Assembly (NCBI RefSeq): GCF_042662125.1
Contig: NZ_JBHSXL010000009.1
Coordinates: 702,847 to 766,846, forward strand
Length of the DNA stretch: 64,000 nt
Direction of reading: 5' to 3'
Source: Halopenitus salinus
Lineage (GTDB): Archaea > Halobacteriota > Halobacteria > Halobacteriales > Haloferacaceae
Below are positions 34,405-43,782 of this stretch, piece after piece. Position 1 is the first letter of the stretch. Every line of letters begins with the position of its first letter. Below the pieces are notes generated by a model that did no database searches, was not told the DNA's origin, and worked only from the letters and a program-made list of their open reading frames with translations. The translations under genes were made by a program, and so were the position numbers.

Positions 34405-36561
34405 ATGTCCAGTGAGGACGCGGAGCCGACGAAGACCATCTGTCCGTACTGCGGCGTCGGATGCGGGATCGCGATCGACCGCGAGGCGGGCGGCGACGAC
34501 GTGCAGTTCCGACCGTGGGGTGACGCCCCCGTCAACGAGGGACGGATCTGCATCAAGGGCGGCGCGGCGACGCAGGTCGTCAACCACGAGGACCGGCTGA
34601 CCGACCCGCTGATAAAGGAGGACGGCGAGTTCCGCGAGGCAAGCTGGGAGGAGGCGCTCGGACGTGTCGTCGAGGAGCTCTCGCGGATCCGCGAGGAACA
34701 CGGCCCCGACGCCATGGGGTTTTACGGCTCCTCGAAGACGATGAACGAGGAGAACTACCTCCTCCAGAAGCTCGCGCGGCGGTACGGCACCAACAACGTC
34801 GACAACTGCACCCGGATGTGTCACGCCTCGACGGTCTACGCGCTGCGGACGAGCCTCGGCACGGGCGCGATGACGAACAGCATGGCCGACCTGGCCGAGG
34901 AGACCGACGTCTTCTGGATCCAGGGGGCCAACCCCGGCGAGCAGCACCCGATCGCCAACAGCCAGTACTTCCGCCAGGCGGTCCTTGAGGGCGCCACCGT
35001 CATCCAGGTCGATCCACACGCGAACAAGACGACCCGGTCGTTCGAGATCGACGAGACCGACCGGCACATGCACCTCCAGCTGGAGCCAGGGACGGACATC
35101 CCGCTCCTCAACGTGGTCCTCAAGACCGTCCTCGAGCGCCACGAGGAGGAGCCCGAGGCAGGCTGGATCGACGAGGCGTTCATCGAGGAGCGCACGGAGG
35201 GGTTCGACCACCTGACGGAGACGCTCGCCGACTTCGATAAGGAGGCCGCCGCCGAAGAGTGCGGCGTCCCCCTCGAGGACATCGAGCTTGCGGCCGAGAA
35301 GTACGCGAGGGCGGACAACGCCGCCATCTTCACCGGAATGGGGATGAGCCAGCACACCTGCGGCGTCGACAACGTCCAAAACGAGATCAACCTCGCGCTC
35401 GTCACCGGCAACCTCGGCAGGCCGGGCACCGGCGTCAACCCGCTTCGCGGCCAGAACAACGTCCAGGGGACCTCCGACGTCGGCGCGATGCCGAACGTCC
35501 TGCCCGGCTACCAGCTCGTCGACGACGACGAGGCCCGCGAGAGCGTCGAGGACGTCTGGGGCTTCGAGGTCCCCGACGAACCGGGACTCACCAACGTCGA
35601 GATCTCCCACGAGGCGGGAAAGTCCGTCCACGGGCTATACGTCATGGGCGAAAACCCCGTGATGTCCGAGCCGGACGCCAACCGCGTCGCGGAACGCCTC
35701 GAGCGACTCGATTTCATGGTCGTCCAGGACATCTTCATGACCGAGACCGCGGAGTACGCCGACGTGATCCTGCCGGCGACGACCTGGGCCGAACGCGGCG
35801 GCACCGTCACCAACACCGACCGGCGCGTCCAGCGGATGCGCGGGGTCGGAAAGATCCACGAGAACACGAGACACGACCTGGAGATCGTCTCGGAGGTCGC
35901 CACGCGCCTGTTCGGCGAGGACGCCGGATTCGACTTCGAGGACCCCGAGGCGGTCTTCGAGGAGCTTCGGGAGGTCTGTCCGATCTACCACGGGATGACC
36001 TACGACGGCCTCGGCGAGGTGGGCCTCCACTGGCCCTGCTACGAGGAGGGCGACGAGGGCGACCCCTATCTGTACGCGGACACCTTCGACACCGAGAGCA
36101 GCCTCGGACGGATCGAGGGCGTCCGCCACCAGCCGCCCAAGGAGACGCCCGACGAGGAGTACCCACTGATCCTCACGACCGCGCGGCTGGAGGAGCACTA
36201 CAACACGGGGACGATGAGCCGGCGCTCCCCGCGGCTCAACGACCGACACCCGGAGAACTTCGTCGACGTCCACCCGAACGACGCCGAGCGGTACGGGATC
36301 GAGGACGGCGACTACGTGCGGATCACCTCCCGACGCGGCGAGATCGAGGTGAAAGCGCAGGTGACGGAGGACATCAAGGAGGGCGTCATCTGGACGACGC
36401 CGCACTTCGCGGCCGCCTCCGGAAACGTCCTCACGAACGACGTGCTCGACGAGCGGGCGAAGATCCCCGAGTACAAGGCGGCCGCCGCGGAGATCGAGGT
36501 CGCCGTCGGACCCGGGTCGAACGAGGAGAACGCGGAAGACGCCGAACCCGCCGACGACTGA
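34405..36561 (+). CDS. Formate dehydrogenase alpha subunit-type molybdopterin oxidoreductase
   Basis: Large catalytic subunit of a bis-MGD (Mo or W) formate dehydrogenase-type enzyme, 718 residues. An N-terminal 4Fe-4S domain has C13, C16, C20 and C49 (CPYCGVGCGI and GRICIKG). The catalytic residue is a cysteine, C139, followed by H140 in NCTRMCHASTV, matching the Sec/Cys-His pair of formate dehydrogenases. Further conserved blocks are GANPGEQHPIANSQYF, MGENPVMSEPDANRV and the C-terminal MopB domain with TARLEEHYNTGTMSRRSP. No beta or gamma subunit is adjacent, so the electron acceptor is unclear. MoaC is encoded convergently just downstream. Confidence 0.9.
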   Translation: MSSEDAEPTKTICPYCGVGCGIAIDREAGGDDVQFRPWGDAPVNEGRICIKGGAATQVVNHEDRLTDPLIKEDGEFREASWEEALGRVVEELSRIREEHGPDAMGFYGSSKTMNEENYLLQKLARRYGTNNVDNCTRMCHASTVYALRTSLGTGAMTNSMADLAEETDVFWIQGANPGEQHPIANSQYFRQAVLEGATVIQVDPHANKTTRSFEIDETDRHMHLQLEPGTDIPLLNVVLKTVLERHEEEPEAGWIDEAFIEERTEGFDHLTETLADFDKEAAAEECGVPLEDIELAAEKYARADNAAIFTGMGMSQHTCGVDNVQNEINLALVTGNLGRPGTGVNPLRGQNNVQGTSDVGAMPNVLPGYQLVDDDEARESVEDVWGFEVPDEPGLTNVEISHEAGKSVHGLYVMGENPVMSEPDANRVAERLERLDFMVVQDIFMTETAEYADVILPATTWAERGGTVTNTDRRVQRMRGVGKIHENTRHDLEIVSEVATRLFGEDAGFDFEDPEAVFEELREVCPIYHGMTYDGLGEVGLHWPCYEEGDEGDPYLYADTFDTESSLGRIEGVRHQPPKETPDEEYPLILTTARLEEHYNTGTMSRRSPRLNDRHPENFVDVHPNDAERYGIEDGDYVRITSRRGEIEVKAQVTEDIKEGVIWTTPHFAAASGNVLTNDVLDERAKIPEYKAAAAEIEVAVGPGSNEENAEDAEPADD

Positions 36562-36573
36562 TCGGCTGGCCTG

Positions 36574-37080
36574 TCACTGAACAGCCGTTTTCTCCTTGTC
36601 GCGGACCTCGACGCCGGCGATCCGCGTGTCGGGGTACTGTCCGTCGTCGTCCTTCTCCGCGGCCTTCACCATGTCCCAGACGACGTTGAGGCCGGTTGTG
36701 ACGCCCTCCAGCGCCTCCATCTCACAGCCCGTCTTGCCGGTCGTCTCGACGGCGACGGTGAGCGTGACCCGATCGCCCGCGACCTCGAAGTCCGTCTCGA
36801 CGTTCGTGATCGGTATCTGGTGACACATCGGGATCGTCTCCCAGGTGTGTTTGACCGCCTGGACCGCTCCGATCCGGGCGGTCGCGAGCACGTCGCCCTT
36901 CCCGATCGCGTCGGCCTCGATCGCCTCGATCGTCGAGGGGGTGAGACGTATCTCGCCGCGAGCGACCGCGCGCCGCTTCGTGTCCGGCTTGTCCCCGACG
37001 TCGACCATCTGGACGTCGCCGTCATCTGTCGTGTGTGTCAACTCGTCGGTCGCCTCGGAGTCCGCCGGGCCCTCACTCAT
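36574..37080 (-). CDS. moaC: Cyclic pyranopterin monophosphate synthase MoaC
   Basis: Second enzyme of molybdenum/tungsten cofactor synthesis, making cPMP from the 3',8-cyclo-GTP produced by MoaA. The 168-residue product has VQMVDVGDKPDTKRRAVA near residue 23, AVKHTWETIPMCHQIPITN near 73 (the catalytic MCHQIP motif), and TTGKTGCEMEALEGVTTGLN near 112. A short acidic N-terminal extension is typical of halophiles. It overlaps the upstream nnrD gene by 8 bp on the same strand and ends 12 bp from the convergent formate dehydrogenase gene, an enzyme that needs this cofactor. Confidence 0.95.
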   Translation of the reverse strand: MSEGPADSEATDELTHTTDDGDVQMVDVGDKPDTKRRAVARGEIRLTPSTIEAIEADAIGKGDVLATARIGAVQAVKHTWETIPMCHQIPITNVETDFEVAGDRVTLTVAVETTGKTGCEMEALEGVTTGLNVVWDMVKAAEKDDDGQYPDTRIAGVEVRDKEKTAVQ

Positions 37081-38596
37081 CGGTACGAAGGGCCTCCGGG
37101 AGCCGGTCGATTAAGTCCGTCGCCACCAGTCCGTACCCCCGCTCGTCGACGACCAAGTCCCCCGCTCGACCGTTCGCGTAGGCGCCGATCGCCGCGGCCT
37201 GAAGCGGCGACTGGGTACACGCGAGCGCGCCGACCGCGCCGGCGAGCACGTCGCCGGTCCCGCCGACGGTCATGCCGGGATTCCCGGTTCGGTTGACGCG
37301 AAGGGCCTCGCCGTCGGTGATGACGTCGTAGGCCCCCTTCACGAGGACGGCGTGTCCGAGGTCGGCGGCGAACGACCGGACGAGGTCCGCACGCTCGCGC
37401 CAGTCCTCTGCGCTCGGCCCGCCCATCCTCCGGAGTTCGCCCTGGTGTGGGGTACACACCAGCGTCGCGTCCGTCTCGACCTCGGGAACGACCTGTAGCG
37501 CGTCGGCGTCGACCACGGCGCGTCCGTCGTAGGCTCCGAGGAAGCGCTCGACGAACTCGAGGGTCGCGTCGGCGTCGCCGAGTCCCGGTCCGAAGACGAC
37601 GACGTCCCTGCCCTCGGCGAGTTCGGAGATGCCATCGAGGTGGGACGGAGCCAGCGTCTCGCCCGCGAAGCCGTGAACGATCAGGTTCTCCGAGAAGCCC
37701 TGCACCTCTCGGGCGACCGACTCGGGGCAGGCGACCCGAACGAGGTCGGCGCCGGCACGTAGGGCGGATCGCGCGGCGAGCGTCGGCGCGCCGGTGTAGG
37801 GACCGCCGCCGACCACGAGCACCTCGCCGTGGTCGCCCTTATGGCTCTCCGGCTCGCGTCCGAGCGCGAGCAGGTCGCCCGGCCCGGTGAACAGCTCCGC
37901 CGCCTCCGGGATCCCGATGTCCGCGACCGTCACGGGGACGCCGAGAGTTGCCAGTCCGGGCTTGCCGTCGTGGAACGTGACGACGCGATCCGCCTCCACC
38001 GCGAGACGCTCGCCGTCCGGACCGGGTTCGACCTCGCCGGTATCGGCGTCGACGCCGGAGGGGACGTCCACGGCGACGACGGTCGGCGCGCGCGCGTCGG
38101 CGTGGGACCCGCTCGTACTCGCGTCAGCATCCGATCCGCGACCGCCGCCGACCTCGTTGATCCGTCGGATCACGGTACGCTCGGGCTCGCGCACGGCGCC
38201 GGTGACGCCCGTTCCGAGCATCGCGTCGACGATCACGTCCGATCCCTCGAGATCGAGCGACGCGGGCTCGGCGGCCGGCGCGGCGACCGCCCGTGCGTCG
38301 ATCTCGGCGGCCGAAAGCGCATCCCAGTTCTCGCGGGCGATCCCGGTCGAGACCGATTCGCGACGGCCGAGCAGGCGCACGCGAACCTCGAAGTCGGACA
38401 GGAAGCGAGCGGCGACGAGGGCGTCGCCGCCGTTGTTTCCGCGTCCGCACACGAGCGTCACGGTCGATCCCGGATCGGCGATCGAACGGATCTCGCGAGC
38501 GATGGCGTTGCCCGCCGACTCCATCAGCTTCGCGCGGGGGACGCCGAGGGCGGCGGCGTTGGCGTCGACCGAGGCCATTCGCTGTGCGGTGATCAT
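37073..38596 (-). CDS. nnrD: Bifunctional NAD(P)H-hydrate epimerase / ADP-dependent NAD(P)HX dehydratase
   Basis: Repairs hydrated NAD(P)H. The 507-residue product fuses the YjeF_N epimerase domain (residues about 1-230: RMASVDANAAALGVPRAKLM, CGRGNNGGDALVAARFL, VDAMLGTGVTG, VVAVDVPSGVDADTGEV) with a ribokinase-like dehydratase domain (about 235-505: SHKGDHGEVLVVGGGPYTGAP, GPGLGDADATL, VVDADALQVVPE and the ATP/ADP-site GNPGMTVGGTGDVLAG). Fusion of both domains is normal in Archaea and bacteria. The gene overlaps moaC by 8 bp. A CGTTTAATTC TATA box (near 38624-38633 on the minus strand) lies about 30 bp upstream. Confidence 0.94.
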   Translation of the reverse strand: MITAQRMASVDANAAALGVPRAKLMESAGNAIAREIRSIADPGSTVTLVCGRGNNGGDALVAARFLSDFEVRVRLLGRRESVSTGIARENWDALSAAEIDARAVAAPAAEPASLDLEGSDVIVDAMLGTGVTGAVREPERTVIRRINEVGGGRGSDADASTSGSHADARAPTVVAVDVPSGVDADTGEVEPGPDGERLAVEADRVVTFHDGKPGLATLGVPVTVADIGIPEAAELFTGPGDLLALGREPESHKGDHGEVLVVGGGPYTGAPTLAARSALRAGADLVRVACPESVAREVQGFSENLIVHGFAGETLAPSHLDGISELAEGRDVVVFGPGLGDADATLEFVERFLGAYDGRAVVDADALQVVPEVETDATLVCTPHQGELRRMGGPSAEDWRERADLVRSFAADLGHAVLVKGAYDVITDGEALRVNRTGNPGMTVGGTGDVLAGAVGALACTQSPLQAAAIGAYANGRAGDLVVDERGYGLVATDLIDRLPEALRTDE

Positions 38597-38723
38597 TCAG
38601 GGTTCGCTTCGGCGGCATCCGAATTAAACGTGGGGTGTCCACCCTCCGGTCCGCAACCACTCCGTTCCCCGCTGCTCCGCTCCGCACACAATCTTTTCCC
38701 CGGTGCCCTCGCGAAGAGGGATC

Positions 38724-39107
38724 ATGGGACCATCGCGTCCGATATCGCCGTGGATCCGCGAGTTCTGGGGATGGACGGGCGCGACCCTGTTCGTTTTGAT
38801 CACCCTCGATCTGCTCACCACGATCTACGCCGTCGCCGTGGTGGGGATCGAACACGAGTCGAACCCGGTCATGGCGTGGCTGCTCTCGCGTTCGCTCGTC
38901 GTTCTCGTCGGGGTTCACCTGCTCGCCGTCGTGCTGCTCGCCGTGTTGTTCTACGGTCTCGCCGAACTCGTCCGGGAGACCCCGGAACCGTATCGGCGTG
39001 GATTGAAGCGCGCGATCGAGGCCTTTCTCGGGATCCTGCTCGCGATCGGCCTGTTCGTGTTCGCGAACAACCTCGCCGTGATCGTCCACGGTCGTAGCCT
39101 GCTTTGA
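38724..39107 (+). CDS. Small haloarchaeal membrane protein (DUF5658-like)
   Basis: A 127-residue membrane protein starting MGPSRPISPWIREFWG. Three or four hydrophobic helices are visible: about 18-38 (TLFVLITLDLLTTIYAVAVV), 48-72 and 96-118. The LDLLTT...GIEHESNPV pattern between helices 1 and 2 matches haloarchaeal DUF5658-type proteins of unknown function. The ATG at 38724 has an ATCTTTTCC box about 30 bp upstream and a GAGGG close to the start. It is divergent from nnrD and precedes the helicase gene by 110 bp. Confidence 0.7.
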   Translation: MGPSRPISPWIREFWGWTGATLFVLITLDLLTTIYAVAVVGIEHESNPVMAWLLSRSLVVLVGVHLLAVVLLAVLFYGLAELVRETPEPYRRGLKRAIEAFLGILLAIGLFVFANNLAVIVHGRSLL

Positions 39108-39185
39108 GGGCCACTTCCTGGATTGCCGGCCGCCGTCGGTTCGGTCCGACCGCCGTGCCATCGATCGCCGTCCCGTTCCGCGAGG

Positions 39186-39193
39186 GTTTAAAC
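39186..39193 (+). promoter_or_regulatory. TATA box of the XPD/DinG-type helicase gene
   Basis: Perfect palindromic GTTTAAAC centred about 28 bp upstream of the GTG at 39218. It sets the helicase start: the transcript would begin at or next to that GTG, so the in-frame sequence upstream is probably not translated. Confidence 0.6.
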
Positions 39194-39217
39194 CGGAAAC
39201 CGAACAAGCCTCTCCCA

Positions 39218-41593
39218 GTGAGCACCGACGCACCCTGGTCGGACGTCTTCGGCCACGAGACGCCCTACCCCGAACAGGCGGAGGGGATCGACGCCGCGAT
39301 CGAGGCGGCACGGGACGGCGGGTTTCTCGCGTTGGAGGGCGCCTGCGGCACGGGCAAGACGATGCTCGCGTTGACGGCGGGGATCGACCGGGTTCGGGAT
39401 CCGGACTCCCCGTTCGAGCGCGTGTTCGTCCTCACGAGCGTCAAACAACAGTTGCGACAGTTCGAGGACGACCTCGAGACGATCAACGCGAACCTGCCCG
39501 ACGACTACCGACCGGTCTCGGGACTGACGCTCGTCGGGAAGGCCGACGTCTGTCCGTACGCCCGCGAAAACCGCGGCGGGATCGACCGCGAGAACGTCTA
39601 CGACCGGTGTGAGGGGCTACGTGAACGAACGCGGAACCTCGTCGGCGACGGCGGAACGACCACGGCCGGCGCGTTGGCCTCGGAGGCCCGAAGCCAGCAG
39701 GTGGGGCTGGCCGATTCCGGCGCGAGCTCCGGCGGTGCCGGAACGGATTTCCTCGAGGTGGACGGCGAGGCGACCCCGTATCGACCCGACACGGAGGAAC
39801 ACGAGGGGACCGAATTCTGCCCGTTCTACGCCGGGTTCCTCGAGGACCTCCCGGAGGACGGCGACCCGGTCGAGGCGGTGCCCTTCGATCTGACGTCGCG
39901 CGGTCACGTCGACCCCGGGGAACTGGTCCGACTCGCCGCCGGCGCGGGGTCGTGTCCCCACTCCGTCATGGGCGCGCTCGTTCCCGCGGTCGAGGTCGTC
40001 ATCGGCAACTACTACCACGCCTTCGATCCCACGACGACGGGGACGTTCACCGGCGCCCTGCTCGAGGAGTCGACGTTCGTCGTCTGTGACGAGGCGCACA
40101 TGCTCGAGCCGCGGGTTCGGGATCTGGTGAGCGACGCCGTCGCCGATCGAAGCCTCCGGGACGCGACCAACGAGCTCACCCGCGTCGTCCAGCCCGTCCG
40201 GTTCGACGAGGAGGGGAGGCACAACGACGACGCCGAGGTCGTTCGCGCGGAACTCGCCGACAGCGACGTCTCGATCGAGGAGGTCGAGCGAGTTCGGGAG
40301 TTCTACGAGGATCTGCGCGGGGAGCTCGACCGCCGCGTGACGGCCCACCTCGACCGGGAGCGTCCGGACTGGAGAGCGGATCCGAACCGGCTCGAGGACG
40401 CGGAGATCCCGCTTCGCGATCCCGAGTCGCCGGGCGTCGACGAGATCTCCGAATGGGCGAGCGAGGAGGGATACGGCGACCGCGTGTGGTCCCGCGCTCC
40501 GGCGGTCGGGGCGGTCGCGGAGCGCATCCTCCAGGAGCTGGAGGGCGAGGACCAACAGCGGGCCGCGCCGGGGGTCGGACGCACCGTCTCCGCGTGGTAC
40601 CGGGAGGACCACGAGACGTTCTTTCGGGCGATAGATCTCGAGCGGACCTGGGACGAGACCGAGCCTCCAGACAGCTGGCGGCGCGCGTACAACGCGCGGT
40701 ACGCGCTGTTCAACTGCCTGCCGAGTCGAGCGATCGGCGATCGGCTCGACGAGTTCGGCGGCGGCGTGTTGATGAGTGCGACCCTCGAGCCGATGGACGT
40801 CTTTCGGGAGGTGACCGGACTCGAACACCTCGCCGAGTCCGGCCGTCCCGTCCTCGAGCGCACGCACGGACTGACCTTCCCGCCGGAGAACCGCGAGAGC
40901 CTCGCGGTCGACGCGCCGAAGTTCACCCACGACAACCGCGGCCAGCCCGGCGAGGAGACGGAGACCCGGCTCGCCCACCTCGATGCGTCGATCGAGGTCG
41001 CCGCTCGACCGGGGAACGTCCTCGTCGGCATGCCGAACTACGCCGAGGCGCGGTGGATGGCCGGCGAGCTATCGGAACGCCTGGATAAGCCGGTCCTGCT
41101 CGACGAGTCGTCCGGCGATCGCGTCACCGAGTCGCTCAAGGACGACTTCTTCGCCGGCGACGGGAAGGTACTCGTCACGAGCCTGCGCGGCACGCTCACT
41201 GAGGGCGTCGACTACCGCGGCGACCGGCTCCACGCGGCGGTGGTCTGTGGCGTTCCGATCATCAACACCGCCCGGCCGCGGACGCGAGCGGTCGTCGCGG
41301 CCTACGACGAGCGGTTCGGCGACGGGTTCGAGACCGCACTCACCGTTCCGGCCGTTCGAAAGGCCAGACAGGCGATCGGTCGAGTCATCCGTGGTTCGGA
41401 CGAGCGCGGCGTCCGAGTGCTGCTCGATGCGCGGTACGCTCGCGACACCTGGGACGGCGTCAGGGAGTACCTGCCGGAACACGAACGCGAGGAGTTCCAG
41501 CCCGTGAGCACCGACATGCTCGAGTTCGCTCTCGATCGGTTCGAGCGGGGCGATCGTGGGACGTCCAAAGGGGACGATCAACCCACCTCGTAG
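39218..41593 (+). CDS. ATP-dependent DNA helicase, XPD/Rad3/DinG family, with iron-sulfur cysteines
   Basis: Superfamily 2 5'-3' DNA helicase for repair. The 791-residue product has Walker A GACGTGKT at residues 41-48, motif Ia VFVLTSVKQQL, DEAH box CDEAHMLE near 290, motif IV/V region with LVGMPNYAEARWM and VTSLRGTLTEGVDYRG, and motif VI QAIGRVIRGSDERG. Four cysteines between Walker A and DEAH (near residues 111 KADVCPY, 130 YDRCEG, 200 EFCPFY, 246 GSCPH) would ligate the 4Fe-4S cluster of XPD-type helicases. The start at GTG 39218 follows from the TATA box. The gene ends overlapping the convergent riboflavin-pathway gene by 16 bp. Confidence 0.88.
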   Translation: MSTDAPWSDVFGHETPYPEQAEGIDAAIEAARDGGFLALEGACGTGKTMLALTAGIDRVRDPDSPFERVFVLTSVKQQLRQFEDDLETINANLPDDYRPVSGLTLVGKADVCPYARENRGGIDRENVYDRCEGLRERTRNLVGDGGTTTAGALASEARSQQVGLADSGASSGGAGTDFLEVDGEATPYRPDTEEHEGTEFCPFYAGFLEDLPEDGDPVEAVPFDLTSRGHVDPGELVRLAAGAGSCPHSVMGALVPAVEVVIGNYYHAFDPTTTGTFTGALLEESTFVVCDEAHMLEPRVRDLVSDAVADRSLRDATNELTRVVQPVRFDEEGRHNDDAEVVRAELADSDVSIEEVERVREFYEDLRGELDRRVTAHLDRERPDWRADPNRLEDAEIPLRDPESPGVDEISEWASEEGYGDRVWSRAPAVGAVAERILQELEGEDQQRAAPGVGRTVSAWYREDHETFFRAIDLERTWDETEPPDSWRRAYNARYALFNCLPSRAIGDRLDEFGGGVLMSATLEPMDVFREVTGLEHLAESGRPVLERTHGLTFPPENRESLAVDAPKFTHDNRGQPGEETETRLAHLDASIEVAARPGNVLVGMPNYAEARWMAGELSERLDKPVLLDESSGDRVTESLKDDFFAGDGKVLVTSLRGTLTEGVDYRGDRLHAAVVCGVPIINTARPRTRAVVAAYDERFGDGFETALTVPAVRKARQAIGRVIRGSDERGVRVLLDARYARDTWDGVREYLPEHEREEFQPVSTDMLEFALDRFERGDRGTSKGDDQPTS

Positions 41594-42315
41594 GAGAGGA
41601 CGACCCCGTCGTCGATCCGTTCCGTCTCGACCAGATCGAGCGTCGGGAAGTCGTCGATGAACCCCTCGCCGTCCGCCAGCGTCGGCGCCTCCCGTCCGCC
41701 GATCACGAGCGATCCGACGTAGACCGACAGCTCGTCGACGAGGCCGGCCTCGAACAGCGAAAAGATCACCTCGCCGCCGCCCTCGACCATCAGCCGGTCG
41801 ACGCCCCGCTCCCCGAGGGCGTCGAGGCCGGCGACCAGATCGACTCGCTCCGATCCGGAGCGTCCGGTCTCCCGAGCGTCCTCCGTCGACGACTTCGCGT
41901 GGGCGTCCTCGTCCGATCGGGGGTCGGTCCCCGCGACGATCACCTCGGCGCCGGACGACTCCAACCGCTTGCGTCGATCGTCGGGGGTGGCTCCGCCGAC
42001 CAGCAGATAGGTCGTCGCCTCGTCGTCGAGGATCCGGGCGTCGGTCGGGGTTCGGCCCGCGGAGTCGACCACGACGCGGGCGGGATTTCCGGGACGTCCG
42101 TTTCGCAGCCGCTGGACGCGACGGTCCTCCTCCTCGAGCGTGAGGTGTGGATCGTCGGCGAGCACCGTTCCGACGCCGACGAGAACGGCGTCCGCCGCCG
42201 CCCGAACCCTGTCGACGCGGTCGAAGTCCTCGGGACCGGAGATACGGAGCTGCTCGCGTCGACGCGTCGCGAGCTTCCCGTCGACGCTCTGGGCGGCGTT
42301 GACGACGACGTGCAT
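41578..42315 (-). CDS. 2,5-diamino-6-(ribosylamino)-pyrimidinone 5'-phosphate reductase (RibD reductase-like)
   Basis: NADPH-dependent reductase of archaeal riboflavin/F420-precursor synthesis, reducing the ribose of the pyrimidine intermediate to ribitol. The 245-residue product matches RibD_C: MHVVVNAAQSVDGKLAT, SGPEDFDRVDRVRAAADAVLVG near residue 26, RVVVDSAGRTP near 80, and VDRLMVEGGGEVIFSLFEAGLVDEL near 172. A hydrophilic insertion (about residues 133-155) is probably a halophilic loop. It overlaps the convergent helicase gene by 16 bp and is divergent from the RPA gene. Confidence 0.88.
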   Translation of the reverse strand: MHVVVNAAQSVDGKLATRRREQLRISGPEDFDRVDRVRAAADAVLVGVGTVLADDPHLTLEEEDRRVQRLRNGRPGNPARVVVDSAGRTPTDARILDDEATTYLLVGGATPDDRRKRLESSGAEVIVAGTDPRSDEDAHAKSSTEDARETGRSGSERVDLVAGLDALGERGVDRLMVEGGGEVIFSLFEAGLVDELSVYVGSLVIGGREAPTLADGEGFIDDFPTLDLVETERIDDGVVLSYEVG

Positions 42316-42420
42316 ACGCCGGCGTCAGCCCGCGGAATCATGGGCGTTACGGTCGTCTCCGGTGGCAGCCCCTCGATCTTCTCCGTGTGCTGTACGAAAT
42401 CTCCGGTGTGCTGCGAGCAA

Positions 42421-42428
42421 CCCTTTTG
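42421..42428 (+). promoter_or_regulatory. TATA-like element of the RPA operon
   Basis: CCCTTTTG about 28 bp before the ATG at 42454. Confidence 0.4.
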
Positions 42429-42453
42429 TGCGGTGGCGCCGAATCCCGCCCCG

Positions 42454-43782
42454 ATGGACGTAGACAAGCATGCCGAGGAGCTCGCCTCCGCTCTCGGCGT
42501 CGACAAAACGGAGGTCAAAGCGGATCTCGAGAACCTACTCGAGTACAGCGTGCCGATCGACGAGGCCAAACAGAGCGTCCGACGCAAACACGACGGCGGC
42601 GGTGGCGGGTCCTCGCCGACGCCGGAGTCCGTCGATCTGGACGAGATAACGACCGACCACGGCAACGTCACGGTCACCGCACGGGTGCTTTCGGTCGGGA
42701 CACGAACGATCCGGTATCAGGGCGACGACATCACGATCCGCGAGGGTGAACTCGCCGATCCGACCGGGACCATCTCCTATACCGCCTGGCGCGACTTCGG
42801 CTTCGAGCCGGGCGACTCGGTGACGATCGGCAACGCCGGCGTCCGCGAGTGGGAGGACGCGCCCGAGCTGAACCTCGGCGACTCGACGACCGTCGCCATG
42901 GCCGACGAGCCGGTCGAGACGGACGAGCCGATCGGCGGCGACCGCTCGCTGATCGACCTCGAACCGGGCGATCGGGGTCGAAACATCGAGGTCCGCGTAC
43001 TCGAGGTCGACTCGAAGACGATCTCCGGCCGCGACGGCGAGACGCCGATCCTCGAGGGCGTCGTGGGCGATTCGACCGCGCGGCTCCCCTTTACGGACTG
43101 GCAGCCGCGGTCCGAAATCGAGGAGGGTGCCGACCTCCGGATCGAGGACGTGTACGTCCGCGAGTTCCGGGGCGTCCCGTCGATCAACCTCACCGAGTTC
43201 TCCGCCGTCCAGCCGCTTTCGGACCCGGTCGCGGTGAACGACGACGCGCCGCGGCTGTCGATCGCCGAGGCAGTCGATGCCGGCGGCATGTTCGACGTCG
43301 AGCTGGTGGGGACCGTTCTCGACGTCAGGGACGGATCGGGATTCATCGAGCGATGTCCGGAGTGCGGTCGCGTGCTCCAGAGCGGCCAGTGTCGCAGTCA
43401 CGGCGAGGTCGACGGCGAGGACGACCTCCGGACGAAGGCCATCCTCGACGACGGCACCGCGACGGTGACCGCGATCCTGGACCGGGAGCTCACCGCCGAG
43501 ATCTACGGCGGCGGCATCGAGGCAGCCCGCGAGGCGGCCCGCGACGCGATGGACCGGGAGGTCGTCGCGGAGGCGATCGCCGAGGAACTCGTCGGTCGTT
43601 CCTTCCGCGTGCGCGGCAGTCTGTCGGTCGACGACTACGGCGCGAACCTCGACGCCTCGGCGTTCGAGCCCGCGACGGAGGATCCGGCCGCGGTCGCGAG
43701 CGACGTGCTCTCCGATCTTCGCGAGCCCGCAGCCGCGACGGACGGCGGGGCCGACGCCGCAAGTCGGGGTGGTGAGCGATGA
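42454..43782 (+). CDS. rpa: Replication protein A-type single-stranded DNA-binding protein
   Basis: Binds single-stranded DNA in replication and repair. The 442-residue product has an N-terminal helical segment, then OB folds (roughly residues 60-150, 165-260 and 270-360) with recurring patterns such as VTVTARVLSVGTRTIRYQGDD and the parallel IEVRVLEVDSKTISGRDGE. A zinc motif C301, C304, C313, H316 (CPECGRVLQSGQCRSH) lies in the third, as in haloarchaeal RPA1/RPA3. It leads the RPA / COG3390 / phosphoesterase operon, an arrangement described in Haloferax volcanii. The next gene begins inside its stop (ATGA). The ATG at 42454 (MDVDKHAEELASALG) is the family start. Confidence 0.9.
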   Translation: MDVDKHAEELASALGVDKTEVKADLENLLEYSVPIDEAKQSVRRKHDGGGGGSSPTPESVDLDEITTDHGNVTVTARVLSVGTRTIRYQGDDITIREGELADPTGTISYTAWRDFGFEPGDSVTIGNAGVREWEDAPELNLGDSTTVAMADEPVETDEPIGGDRSLIDLEPGDRGRNIEVRVLEVDSKTISGRDGETPILEGVVGDSTARLPFTDWQPRSEIEEGADLRIEDVYVREFRGVPSINLTEFSAVQPLSDPVAVNDDAPRLSIAEAVDAGGMFDVELVGTVLDVRDGSGFIERCPECGRVLQSGQCRSHGEVDGEDDLRTKAILDDGTATVTAILDRELTAEIYGGGIEAAREAARDAMDREVVAEAIAEELVGRSFRVRGSLSVDDYGANLDASAFEPATEDPAAVASDVLSDLREPAAATDGGADAASRGGER

